From contig JBCCHD010000006.1 of NCBI GenBank assembly GCA_039028935.1, positions 62,001 through 126,000 on the forward strand: a stretch of 64,000 bases of DNA, read 5' to 3'. Shown here one piece after another: positions 35,839 to 44,120 of this stretch. Position 1 is the stretch's first letter; every line of letters begins with the position of its first letter. This DNA comes from Pseudomonadota bacterium. Its GTDB lineage: Bacteria > Pseudomonadota > Gammaproteobacteria > Steroidobacterales > SZUA-146. A program made the position numbers and the translations under genes. The notes under the pieces were generated by a model. It was given only the letters and a program-made list of their open reading frames with translations, ran no database searches and was not told the origin of the DNA.

Positions 35839-37497
35839 ATGGAAAAATTTGGTGCATTAAACTGGTCGATTATCGGACTCTACTTGATCGCAAACCTGTC
35901 CCTCGGTTGGTACATGAGTCGACGTGTCAAGACATCAGCCGATTACTATATCGGCGATCGCTCCTCACCTTGGTGGGCCATCGGCATTTCTGTTTTGGCT
36001 ACGTATGTCAGCGCCCTCTCGTTTTTGGGGGGACCGGCCTGGGCCTATGGAGACGGTATGGCCGCGCTCGCGATTCATGTGAATTACGCGCTGGTCATTT
36101 TTCTCTGCATCGTCTTTTTTATTCCGTTTTTCTACAACAGCGGCGTTGCATCAATCTATGAATACCTCGAGCGTCGCTTCGGACTCGCATCGCGCGCAGT
36201 CATGGGCCTGGTGTTTATGCTCACCGCCGTAATTGCCGCTGCGTCCATTCTCACCGCCACGGCCTTCGTGGTGCGTTTTGCGACGGGCATGTCTTTAGAG
36301 CACGCGATCATTATGATGACCGTAATCGTATTGCTGTATACGATGATGGGCGGCATGAATGCGGTGATTTGGACCGACGTGCTGCAGGGCGTGATATTGC
36401 TCGGTGGTGCAGGCATCATCATGATCGCGCTGCTCGGCGAGATCGGTTCACTGCCTGACGCACTGCGCTTTTTAGAGGCCAACGGTAAACTCGACCCACT
36501 TAATTGGTCCCTTGATGTTTCAATCGCCCCCACCGTATGGGCAGGCGTATTCGCTATGACGGCGTATCATGTGACCGTGTATGGCGCCAATCAATATATG
36601 GTGCAACGCGCGCTGGCAGCCAAGACAATCGGCGATGCCAAGAAATCCTACTTTCTGATGGGCCATGCGGCCTTTATTTTGTATTTCGTGTTTTTCTTTG
36701 TCGGTGCACTGTTGTTCGTGTTCTACCGCGGCGAACCGTTCGAACAGCCCAATGAGATCATCCTTATTTTCGCTGAAACGCTTGCCATACCCGGATTGCT
36801 TGGCGTCATTGGCGCCGCAATCTTATCGGCTTCGATGTCGACCACATCGTCAGCGTTTAATTCACTGGCCACGATCACGGTGACTGATTTTTATCAAATG
36901 TTCTGGCGCAAAGAGGCCAGTGAAAAACACTATCTATTGGCGTCGCGAGTGTTCACGGTGATGTGGGGTCTAATCGTCATTCCACTGGCGATGGCGTTCG
37001 CGGGCACAAAAGGCTCGATTCTTGAGGTGCTATCGTCAGTTGGATCTTATTTTGTGGGCGCCAAGCTCTCGATGTTTGGCCTCGGGTTTTTCTCTAAGCA
37101 CACCACAGAACGCGGCCTGCTTGTCGGTGTGGCCGCCGGGTTTATCGCACTCACCATACTCGTCCCTCTCAATGCATTTGCGCCGCTCATTGATCCACTT
37201 TGGGAGGCACTTAACCTGACAAGGCCAACCATCGCCTGGCCGTGGTATGTCGTCATCGGAGCCGTGTTTAATATCGTTGTGGCCTGGACGGCCAGTGTGT
37301 TACTAGATGGTTTTCAAAGCGAATGGCATGAGCACAGCGTGCCAGGGCAGCTGGCCAAGTGGCGCGCAGAAGGACGCGAACTCAAACAAGATGGATGGTA
37401 CCTCGTGCCGGGCAAAGTCGACCCCGTGGTGTGGTCGCTACCCGTCATGTTTATCCTCATCATGGTGTTCTTAGGCTGGTTTGGGACACTCGGCTAG
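35839..37497 (+). CDS. Sodium:solute symporter (SSS family)
   Basis: The 552-residue inner-membrane protein has about 13-14 hydrophobic helices and SSS signatures (TSADYYIGDRSSPWWAIGIS, LATYVSALSFLGGPAWAYGD, GVIGAAILSASMSTTSSAFN). It should import the small product that reaches the periplasm after the TonB receptor and sulfatase. SSS substrates include sugars, amino acids, organic acids and osmolytes and cannot be told apart here. It is the last gene of the SnoaL-amidohydrolase-symporter operon and lies tail to tail with the aldolase gene (46-base gap, no clear terminator). Confidence 0.92.
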   Translation: MEKFGALNWSIIGLYLIANLSLGWYMSRRVKTSADYYIGDRSSPWWAIGISVLATYVSALSFLGGPAWAYGDGMAALAIHVNYALVIFLCIVFFIPFFYNSGVASIYEYLERRFGLASRAVMGLVFMLTAVIAAASILTATAFVVRFATGMSLEHAIIMMTVIVLLYTMMGGMNAVIWTDVLQGVILLGGAGIIMIALLGEIGSLPDALRFLEANGKLDPLNWSLDVSIAPTVWAGVFAMTAYHVTVYGANQYMVQRALAAKTIGDAKKSYFLMGHAAFILYFVFFFVGALLFVFYRGEPFEQPNEIILIFAETLAIPGLLGVIGAAILSASMSTTSSAFNSLATITVTDFYQMFWRKEASEKHYLLASRVFTVMWGLIVIPLAMAFAGTKGSILEVLSSVGSYFVGAKLSMFGLGFFSKHTTERGLLVGVAAGFIALTILVPLNAFAPLIDPLWEALNLTRPTIAWPWYVVIGAVFNIVVAWTASVLLDGFQSEWHEHSVPGQLAKWRAEGRELKQDGWYLVPGKVDPVVWSLPVMFILIMVFLGWFGTLG

Positions 37498-37543
37498 CCC
37501 GCTGTTCGAAACCTTCCGGCACTCAATACGAGTTGATCAAGCG

Positions 37544-38317
37544 TCAGCTACGACCTTTGGCTGCCGTATCAAAGCGCGCACGCAATGCCTCAGCGCCTTC
37601 GAGGAGAAAACTGTGATCCGACTTGAGAATAAACAGCGATGCGCCCTGGTCCAGCCACATCGGAATTTCGTCCAAATCGGCGACGAACATACCGACTCGA
37701 CGGTCCGCATCCAAACCCGCTCGACATATCGCGCGTACCGCATCGACTACCGGTGGCTCTGACGGTGCGCAGGCCATGGCGACGGCAAGATCTATTCGCC
37801 CGACGAACAGGCAATCGATACCCTCCACCTTGGCAATGTCATCTAGATGCTCAAGCGCCTCGAGGTCCTCAATCTGAGCAATGGTCGTTGTATCGCGAGC
37901 GGACTTAGCCAGATGTTCGCTCATCGAGCGCGTTGTGTAACCCGCTGCTCGCGATGAGCCGGCGTATCCACGGCCCTGACCGTATTGTGCGCTGTGCGCC
38001 AACCTGGCCGCCTCATCCGGGGTGCGAATGTGAGGTGCCATCACGCCGGTCGCACCGCAATCGAGTGCATTGAGTACTGACTCCGGTGTCGCGTGCGGCA
38101 CTCGTACAATCGACGGCATGCTGGCAGCACGCAAGGCGCTAACCGACACGTCTAGTTCAGTGCGTCCAAAGGGCGCATGCTCCGCGTCGAGACAAACACA
38201 ATCGAGTTCGGTCTTCCCAAGCACCTCACCGATGATGTGCGAGGGCGTTTTGCAAAACGTGCCGATCAGCGCCTCACGTGCAAGCAAGCGTTCACGGAAA
38301 CCATTATGTGCCGTCAC
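37544..38317 (-). CDS. HpcH/HpaI-family aldolase
   Basis: The 257-residue class II pyruvate-type aldolase has the catalytic His in CLDAEHAPFGRTELD, the substrate Arg in VRVPHATPESVLNALDCGAT and metal ligands Glu (AQIEDLEALEHL) and Asp (FVGRIDLAVAMA). Relatives cleave 2-keto-3-deoxy-sugar acids or 4-hydroxy-2-ketoheptanedioate to pyruvate and an aldehyde. It starts with GTG one base after the stop of the MetE-like gene and is the last gene of the HpsN-like/LacI/MetE-like operon. The lactonase nearby makes a sugar-acid-type route plausible, but no dehydratase is present. Confidence 0.9.
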   Translation of the reverse strand: MTAHNGFRERLLAREALIGTFCKTPSHIIGEVLGKTELDCVCLDAEHAPFGRTELDVSVSALRAASMPSIVRVPHATPESVLNALDCGATGVMAPHIRTPDEAARLAHSAQYGQGRGYAGSSRAAGYTTRSMSEHLAKSARDTTTIAQIEDLEALEHLDDIAKVEGIDCLFVGRIDLAVAMACAPSEPPVVDAVRAICRAGLDADRRVGMFVADLDEIPMWLDQGASLFILKSDHSFLLEGAEALRARFDTAAKGRS

Positions 38318-38318
38318 G

Positions 38319-39467
38319 TCAGTTCACCCAAAGCTGATTAGAGGCCAACTTCGCACCTTCAGCCAGTGCGCCCAGTTTGGCGTAAACGATATCCTCATCG
38401 ACAGCGCCAAAACCGGCAAAAGTGGAGAATCCGCAATCGGTGCCGGCCAGCACCCGTTCCTTACCCACAATGTTGGCAAATTGAATGAGTCGTTGCGCAA
38501 CCAATCTCGGGTGCTCAATAAAGTTGGTGGTTGAATCAATCACACCGGGCACCAGAATTTTGTCGTCGGGTATCGATGCATCACGAAACGTCTCCCATTC
38601 GTGAGCATGACGGGGATTGGCGCTTTCAAACAACAGTGCCTGCGGTCGGGCTTTTAGTGCAATGGGTAGCACCATATCCATTGGCGCATCGCAATGGTGC
38701 GGGCCCTCATAGTTGCCCCAACAAATGTGCAACCGCATTTTTTCGGCCGGTATATTGCGCGTCGCGTAATTGAGGGCCTCGACATGCTGCATCGCCAAGG
38801 CTTCGTACTCGTCATCGGCGGCGTCCTTGAACATCATATGCCGCCCCAGGCCCAAATCAGGGGAATCCAGTTGAAGGATAAATCCGGCCTCGACAATTGC
38901 CTCATATTCAGCGCGCATGCCCTCCGCGAGGGCACCGAGATACTCTTCCTGAGTCGCGTAAAACTCGTTGGGTTGAAACAAAGCGATGACACCCGGCGAC
39001 GCGGCATTCATGAAACCTTCGTGATCGGGTACCTGCTGGAGCGCGTCATGAAAATTCGAGAGATCCTCATGCAGCGGCTCCATTGTCTTTACACTGATTT
39101 CATTGACGCAACAAGGTCGACGATAGCTAGGCGTGCCACCGCCTTTTGCCTGTCGTTCAAGAAAACCAGGGAACGCCTCTAGGTCTTTTGGCGCGCGGCG
39201 TGGGCTATCACCATCAAACCCAGTCAATCGATCTTTGATGTAGGTCGCGTAAGATATCTTACTCATTTCCCCATCACTGATGACATCGACCCCCGCGTCG
39301 TGCTGACGTTCGACGACCGACTTGACTGCGTGTCGAATGGTGCGTTTAAACGCTGGAATATCGTCAAGTGTCTCGCTTTCTGCCGCGAATACCCCGTCGG
39401 TCACGGCTTTAGAACGTGGCAAACTACCGACGTGCGTGGTGAGTATTCGCTCCGTACTGTATCGCAT
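38319..39467 (-). CDS. MetE-like (cobalamin-independent methionine synthase II-type) methyl/alkyl transferase
   Basis: The 382-residue protein starts with TTHVGSLPRSKAV and has zinc ligands His and Cys in LHICWGNYEGPHHCD and Cys in AGTDCGFSTFAGFG, the MetE C-terminal fold. It is about half the size of MetE and belongs to the stand-alone group that includes alkyl-thiol transferases such as the epoxyalkane:coenzyme M transferase. Such enzymes in catabolic clusters may transfer a methyl or other alkyl group to a thiol. No met genes are nearby. It lies 12 bases after the lacI gene in the same operon. Confidence 0.85.
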   Translation of the reverse strand: MRYSTERILTTHVGSLPRSKAVTDGVFAAESETLDDIPAFKRTIRHAVKSVVERQHDAGVDVISDGEMSKISYATYIKDRLTGFDGDSPRRAPKDLEAFPGFLERQAKGGGTPSYRRPCCVNEISVKTMEPLHEDLSNFHDALQQVPDHEGFMNAASPGVIALFQPNEFYATQEEYLGALAEGMRAEYEAIVEAGFILQLDSPDLGLGRHMMFKDAADDEYEALAMQHVEALNYATRNIPAEKMRLHICWGNYEGPHHCDAPMDMVLPIALKARPQALLFESANPRHAHEWETFRDASIPDDKILVPGVIDSTTNFIEHPRLVAQRLIQFANIVGKERVLAGTDCGFSTFAGFGAVDEDIVYAKLGALAEGAKLASNQLWVN

Positions 39468-39479
39468 GGGCCTATACCC

Positions 39480-40523
39480 TCAAGGTTGTACGAATCGCGC
39501 GGAAGTGCCGGCCCGTAGGATGCCGGAAAATACACGTTTTTCGTCTTTGGTTTCCGGTTGCTCGATCAAGTCCATTAGCAGCGACACGGTCGCCTCCGTC
39601 ATGCGCCGCACGGGCTGCCGAATGGTGGTGAGATTATACGCATGCCAGTTTGATGGATCGACGCCATCAAAACCCACAATGGAAATATCCGTGGGTGCCT
39701 CAAGGCCAAACATTTGACGGCACCCGTCGAGGGCACCCAATGCCATCACGTCGTTCGCGCAAATAATTGCTTCAACGCGCTCGCTCTGATCATCGATAAG
39801 ACGTTTGACGCCATTAAAACCACTCTCGTACGAATAATCGCCCGAGATGATCGGCACGTGATCAATTCCCAGGGTATCCAGTTGCTCCAGAGCCCCCGTG
39901 ACACGCTCGATGCTCACCGTCGAATCCTCCGGTCCGGCAATGAGTCCAAACCGTCGATGCCCCGCCGCATACAGCCCATTTACCAATTGCCGTGCCCCCT
40001 CTTCTTGATCACAGCACACAGCACTGCCCGAGCCATGGGCAATGTGTCGGTTATAAAAGACCAACGGCATATGACGTCGCTCAAACTCCGCCACGTGCTC
40101 AGACGTGAGCTCCGCAGCCGCAATCACGCCGTCGGGCCGATAGGGCCAAACCTGCGTCAGCACATCGCTGGCGTCGGCTTCCGCACTCAGCGAAAATAAC
40201 AGCACACGCACGCCACGCTGCGACAGCTGTTGCGTCAATTCGGCCAGCACTTCGGGATAGTAGAGGTTTGTCAGATTGGAGATGAGCACCGCGACAAGAT
40301 TAGACCGACGCGTGATCAGACTGCGCGCTATGGCGTTGGGCTCATAGCCTAATTCACTAGCAGCCTTCATCACGCGCTTGCGCATATTCTCCGATACGCT
40401 AGCGCCTGGTTTGAAACAACGCGAAACAGCGGATTGCGAGACACCTGCATAGCGTGCCACGTCGTACGACGTGACCGGCTTGTTCTTTTTTACGGCGCCG
40501 TTCTCTTTATCCGGTTTTGCCAT
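39480..40523 (-). CDS. LacI-family transcriptional regulator of the catabolic island
   Basis: The 347-residue repressor starts at ATG 40523 with a short Lys-rich tail, then a LacI helix-turn-helix ([20 protein letters not shown], residues 18-37), the hinge ([20 protein letters not shown]) and a periplasmic-binding-protein-like ligand domain ([40 protein letters not shown]). Its gene overlaps the end of the HpsN-like gene by 17 bases. Three copies of a LacI-type operator in the island (26594, 33713, 41818) are its likely targets, including the promoter of its own operon, so it should be autoregulated. The inducer is probably the substrate or an intermediate. Confidence 0.93.
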   Translation of the reverse strand: MAKPDKENGAVKKNKPVTSYDVARYAGVSQSAVSRCFKPGASVSENMRKRVMKAASELGYEPNAIARSLITRRSNLVAVLISNLTNLYYPEVLAELTQQLSQRGVRVLLFSLSAEADASDVLTQVWPYRPDGVIAAAELTSEHVAEFERRHMPLVFYNRHIAHGSGSAVCCDQEEGARQLVNGLYAAGHRRFGLIAGPEDSTVSIERVTGALEQLDTLGIDHVPIISGDYSYESGFNGVKRLIDDQSERVEAIICANDVMALGALDGCRQMFGLEAPTDISIVGFDGVDPSNWHAYNLTTIRQPVRRMTEATVSLLMDLIEQPETKDEKRVFSGILRAGTSARFVQP

Positions 40524-41787
40524 AGCGTCTGAGCCGGATATCGGCCTGCTCCTTGTGTCCGGCAAATCCTTCAATCGCGCACAGACGCGAGCAATACTCC
40601 CCAATGTGTAGAGACGCTTCCTTTGTGACCTTCTGGTACGTACAGGTTTTGATAAACTTACCCACCCACAATCCACCCGTGTAGCGAGCCGCTTTTTTCG
40701 TTGGTAGGGTGTGGTTGGTGCCGATAACCTTATCGCCATACGACACATTGGTTTCCTCGCCCAGAAACAGCGCACCGTAGTTCGTCATGTTATCGAGAAA
40801 ATAATCGGGATCGCGAGTCATTACCTGCACGTGCTCGGACGCCAGTTCGTCGGCTTTTTGCACCATCTCTTCATACGTGTCACACACGATCACCTGGCCA
40901 TACTCGTTCCACGCCGCGCCGGCAATGTCAGCCGTGGGTAAAATAGTCAGCTGTCGTTCAACTTCTTTGATCGTATCGTTTGCAAGTTGCTCCGAGTTGG
41001 TGAGCAGCACCGCCGGTGAATTTGGGCCATGCTCGGCCTGGCCTAATAAATCGGCCGCACATAGCTCACCGTCTACCGACTCATCCGCGATCACCAAAGT
41101 CTCCGTCGGTCCCGCAAACAAGTCTATTCCCACTCGACCGAACAGCTGTCGCTTGGCTTCGGCCACAAACGCATTGCCGGGCCCGACAATCATGTCGACC
41201 GGCGCTATGGTTTCGGTGCCGAGGGCCATGGCACCAACCGCCTGAACCCCCCCCAATGAATAGATCTCGTCGGCCCCGGCCATATCCATTGCCACCACAA
41301 TCGCGGGTGCAGGTTTGCCCTCAAAGGGTGGCGCAGCGGCGATCACCCGTTTAACCCCCGCCACTTTGGCGGTGACCACACTCATGTGCGCGGACGCGAC
41401 CAACGGGTATTTCCCGCCCGGCACGTAACACCCAACGGAATTCATCGGAATGTTCTTATGACCGAGAATGACGCCTGGCAATGTCTCGACTTCAAGGTCT
41501 TGCAGCGCCGCACGCTGATGCTCCGCAAAATTGCGGACTTGTTCTTGGGCAAACCGGATATCATCAAGGTTTTGCTGTGACAGCGCGTCATAGGCCGCCT
41601 TAATTTCCTCGCGACTGAGTCGATAGGACGGCGGCGACCATTTGTCGAATTTTTGCGAATACTCGCGCACGGCGTGGTCGCCACGCTCGTCGATGTCTTT
41701 AAGGATATTTTCAACAATACCGCGCACTTGCGCATCATCTGATGCGGCTAATTCAACGTCATAGCCATTTTTTAGATAGCGAATCAC
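40507..41787 (-). CDS. Histidinol dehydrogenase-like alcohol dehydrogenase (HpsN-like)
   Basis: The 426-residue NAD enzyme starts at GTG 41787 (GGAG 7 bases upstream); longer in-frame starts would run over the operator. Zinc and catalytic positions of the HisD fold are present: QAEH ([18 protein letters not shown]), the EH pair ([10 protein letters not shown]) and [20 protein letters not shown]. The GDK...GTNHTLPT pattern resembles HpsN, the sulfopropanediol 3-dehydrogenase that oxidises a primary alcohol to an acid, more than true HisD (GDY). No his genes are nearby. It heads the operon with lacI, the MetE-like and the HpaI-type genes, and is divergent from the SDR gene. Confidence 0.85.
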   Translation of the reverse strand: MIRYLKNGYDVELAASDDAQVRGIVENILKDIDERGDHAVREYSQKFDKWSPPSYRLSREEIKAAYDALSQQNLDDIRFAQEQVRNFAEHQRAALQDLEVETLPGVILGHKNIPMNSVGCYVPGGKYPLVASAHMSVVTAKVAGVKRVIAAAPPFEGKPAPAIVVAMDMAGADEIYSLGGVQAVGAMALGTETIAPVDMIVGPGNAFVAEAKRQLFGRVGIDLFAGPTETLVIADESVDGELCAADLLGQAEHGPNSPAVLLTNSEQLANDTIKEVERQLTILPTADIAGAAWNEYGQVIVCDTYEEMVQKADELASEHVQVMTRDPDYFLDNMTNYGALFLGEETNVSYGDKVIGTNHTLPTKKAARYTGGLWVGKFIKTCTYQKVTKEASLHIGEYCSRLCAIEGFAGHKEQADIRLRRYGKTG

Positions 41788-41817
41788 AGGGCACTCCAAG
41801 GACCAAATTCGGACAAT

Positions 41818-41833
41818 TTGCATTCGAATGCAA
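41818..41833. promoter_or_regulatory. LacI-type operator, copy 3 (perfect palindrome, HpsN-like / SDR promoter)
   Basis: TTGCATTCGAATGCAA is a perfect 16-bp palindrome with a central CG. It lies 30 bases upstream of the HpsN-like GTG and about 106 bases before the SDR start. A TATAAT hexamer at 41838-41843 on the plus strand directly adjoins it, so repressor binding would overlap the SDR promoter as well. Confidence 0.85.
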
Positions 41834-41939
41834 GTTATATAATCTAGATGGAAAAGACGCAAGCAGATTTGTGTCCAACGCTCGCTGAACGGCCCGTTAA
41901 ACGGGCATTCTTCCCTACCTTTCTACGCAGGAGTTGATC

Positions 41940-42656
41940 GTGACGCTCGAAAACAAGACTGTTCTGGTCACCGGCGCCGGTCGAGGTCTCGGCAAGGCCA
42001 TCGCACAACGTTTTCATGACCTCGGTGCGCACGTGATTGCCGTCGCACGAACCCAAGCGGAGCTCGATACCGTATTTAATCACACCCATCACTGCGAAAC
42101 GTGGTGCGAAGATGTGACGGCAGACGCCTTTCTTGCGCGTATCGAACAGCTCTCGTCACTGGATGTACTGGTGAATAACGCCGGCTCTAACCGCCCCGAG
42201 CCGTTCGCTCAGGTGAGCGACGCGAACCTCGACTTTGTGTTGGATTTAAATGTGCGCACGGTGTTTCGTGTCGCGCGGTCAGCCGTGCGGGTAATGAAAC
42301 GCCATGGAGGCGGCGCGATCATTCACATGTCCTCCCAAATGGGCCGGGTCGGCTCGCCAGAACGCACCGTCTACTGTATGACCAAACACGCGGTCGAAGG
42401 GTTAACCAAAGCGATGGCCGTGGAATTGGGTTCGGACAACATCCGCGTCAATGCCGTCGCCCCGACCTTTATCGAAACACCACTCACCCAACCCATGCTG
42501 GACAAGCCCGAATTCAAAGCGTTTGTGGATCGCATGATTCCGTTGGGTCGCATCGGTCAGCCCGAGGACGTGGCAGACGCGGTCGTGTATTTAGCGACGG
42601 CGAGCATGGTGACCGGAACCAGCCTCTTGGTCGACGGCGGCTGGACAGCCCATTAG
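41940..42656 (+). CDS. Short-chain dehydrogenase/reductase
   Basis: The 238-residue SDR has the nucleotide-binding TGAGRGLG motif, the NNAGSN motif and the catalytic Ser/Tyr/Lys set (HMSSQMGR, YCMTKHAVEG). GTG at 41940 is chosen because AGGAG lies 6 bases upstream; a TTG two codons earlier is the alternative. It is divergent to the HpsN-like gene with the palindromic operator between and should oxidise a hydroxyl group in the same pathway. A small self-complementary GCCCGTT/AACGGGC element lies in its leader (41892-41906). Confidence 0.92.
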   Translation: MTLENKTVLVTGAGRGLGKAIAQRFHDLGAHVIAVARTQAELDTVFNHTHHCETWCEDVTADAFLARIEQLSSLDVLVNNAGSNRPEPFAQVSDANLDFVLDLNVRTVFRVARSAVRVMKRHGGGAIIHMSSQMGRVGSPERTVYCMTKHAVEGLTKAMAVELGSDNIRVNAVAPTFIETPLTQPMLDKPEFKAFVDRMIPLGRIGQPEDVADAVVYLATASMVTGTSLLVDGGWTAH

Positions 42657-42669
42657 ATCGCATGGTGCG

Positions 42670-44112
42670 TTAGCGAAAAAGCGCGACGTCTCGTTCCACG
42701 GCTTGCTGGTGGCCTTCGCGGCTGCCGGCCGGCGAAAAGAAACTGTGAGGACTCACACCAAGAATGTGCGTGTTGTACGGATACTCAAACCCCTCACAGC
42801 GATTGCCAGCTTGAGCGAGTCGCTGACACAGCGCGTTATTCCAATCCGGCGGAGAATAGAAGTCGCGGTCGGAAAAATGAAGATTGAGTGGTTCGGTTAG
42901 CCACTCGGCACGATCGAACACTTCAATTCGATCATACGCGTTGATGACGCGCGGATCGTGCACAATACGCGTTTTCATCGCGTCGCCATGTTCCACAGAA
43001 AACGCATAGTCCGTGTGTCGATCATGCACGTGACGATTAAGCGCTTGATACATGACGGTTGTCTTAGCAACCAGCACATCGTGGACCGTTCTATCCCCGT
43101 ACTGCTCGTGTTGCCACGTCCATTGCTGCGCGTCGAGCGACTCAATTTCATCGGACGGCCAAGCAAAAATGAAATCGGCGTTTTGTTCGCCATCGCTTCC
43201 AAAAGCGGTGCCCGTCCAGGTACCGTCGCCTGACAGAAACGCCTGTGCGCTCTGCTGCATCGGCGCAATAGAAACAAGCTGTGTGAAACGCGGCGCGATC
43301 GTACCGGCCCAAATCGACGCCGCGTGCACTGTTTGCGAGACGGCCGAGCCCTCGCCCGCAATGGCGAGCGCAAACAGCGTGGCATCGCCGCCCTGTGAGT
43401 GTCCAACCATGTTCACGCGCTTAAGATTCAGCGATGCCACCTCAACCGACGCTAAACCATCGAGCAAATTGAGCAAGTCAATCGCGTAGAACACCGGCGT
43501 GAGATAGGTACCGGTGTCCCATGCGGCTAAGTAGTCTAAGCCTTCGGCTAACTCCCCGGCTACCGTGCCGTGGCCACGGTAGCCGGGCACAAACACAACA
43601 AAACCCGCGTCACGAAACGCGTTGATGGTCGCGTAGTAGTAGGTGTCCGATGCATAGTAAAAATCCAGCGAAGGCGCCGCATCGATGCCTCGCCATCCGT
43701 GCGCAAACACCACCACCGGGTAACCCTCCGGCGGAGGCGGCGTTACCGGTACATCAATGCGGGTGTACACTCTAAGCCCATCGGAGTGATACGCCGCCAC
43801 AAACGAACGGCCCAGTTCGATATCTCGTGACTCGACCACCTGGATTAACGAACCGTACGTGCGTTGACGAAGGTGTTCGATGGACAGCGTTTGCAGTGAA
43901 TCGAGGTCAGCGCCCCGTGGTGGATTCACGTGAGGCGATACGGGGTTTCCAAATGGCGCGCAGGCCATCACCAAGAGCGCGGCGACGCCCACAATCCATC
44001 TCGATCGAATCCGCCGGTGCGATCGATGATCGCACCCTGGCTCGCACAGAAACGACCGACACGTCATGCGAATTCGTTGTCGCTCATGGTGTCGGCGCGT
44101 GCGTTTCAACAC
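42670..44112 (-). CDS. Exported alpha/beta-hydrolase (lipase/esterase-like)
   Basis: This predicted serine hydrolase has the nucleophile elbow GHSQGG (Ser239 counting from the GTG at 44112), an oxyanion-type HGWRG motif near residue 138 and a C-terminal His in the NTHILGVSPHSFF segment. A hydrophobic segment (IVGVAALLVMAC) ending in Cys51 looks like a lipoprotein signal with a weak lipobox (Met at -2), so it may be lipid-anchored. The start is uncertain: GTG 44112, 8 bases after the upstream stop, or ATG 44067; neither has a clear ribosome site. Being last in the unidirectional run behind the secretin operon, it is a candidate substrate of that system. Confidence 0.8.
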   Translation of the reverse strand: MLKRTRRHHERQRIRMTCRSFLCEPGCDHRSHRRIRSRWIVGVAALLVMACAPFGNPVSPHVNPPRGADLDSLQTLSIEHLRQRTYGSLIQVVESRDIELGRSFVAAYHSDGLRVYTRIDVPVTPPPPEGYPVVVFAHGWRGIDAAPSLDFYYASDTYYYATINAFRDAGFVVFVPGYRGHGTVAGELAEGLDYLAAWDTGTYLTPVFYAIDLLNLLDGLASVEVASLNLKRVNMVGHSQGGDATLFALAIAGEGSAVSQTVHAASIWAGTIAPRFTQLVSIAPMQQSAQAFLSGDGTWTGTAFGSDGEQNADFIFAWPSDEIESLDAQQWTWQHEQYGDRTVHDVLVAKTTVMYQALNRHVHDRHTDYAFSVEHGDAMKTRIVHDPRVINAYDRIEVFDRAEWLTEPLNLHFSDRDFYSPPDWNNALCQRLAQAGNRCEGFEYPYNTHILGVSPHSFFSPAGSREGHQQAVERDVALFR

Positions 44113-44120
44113 GCATGCCG

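Noticed and set aside
40507-41787. Histidinol dehydrogenase of histidine biosynthesis (hisD)
   Set aside because: No his genes nearby, the motif is GDK...GTNHTLPT rather than GDY, and the gene is under a catabolic regulator.
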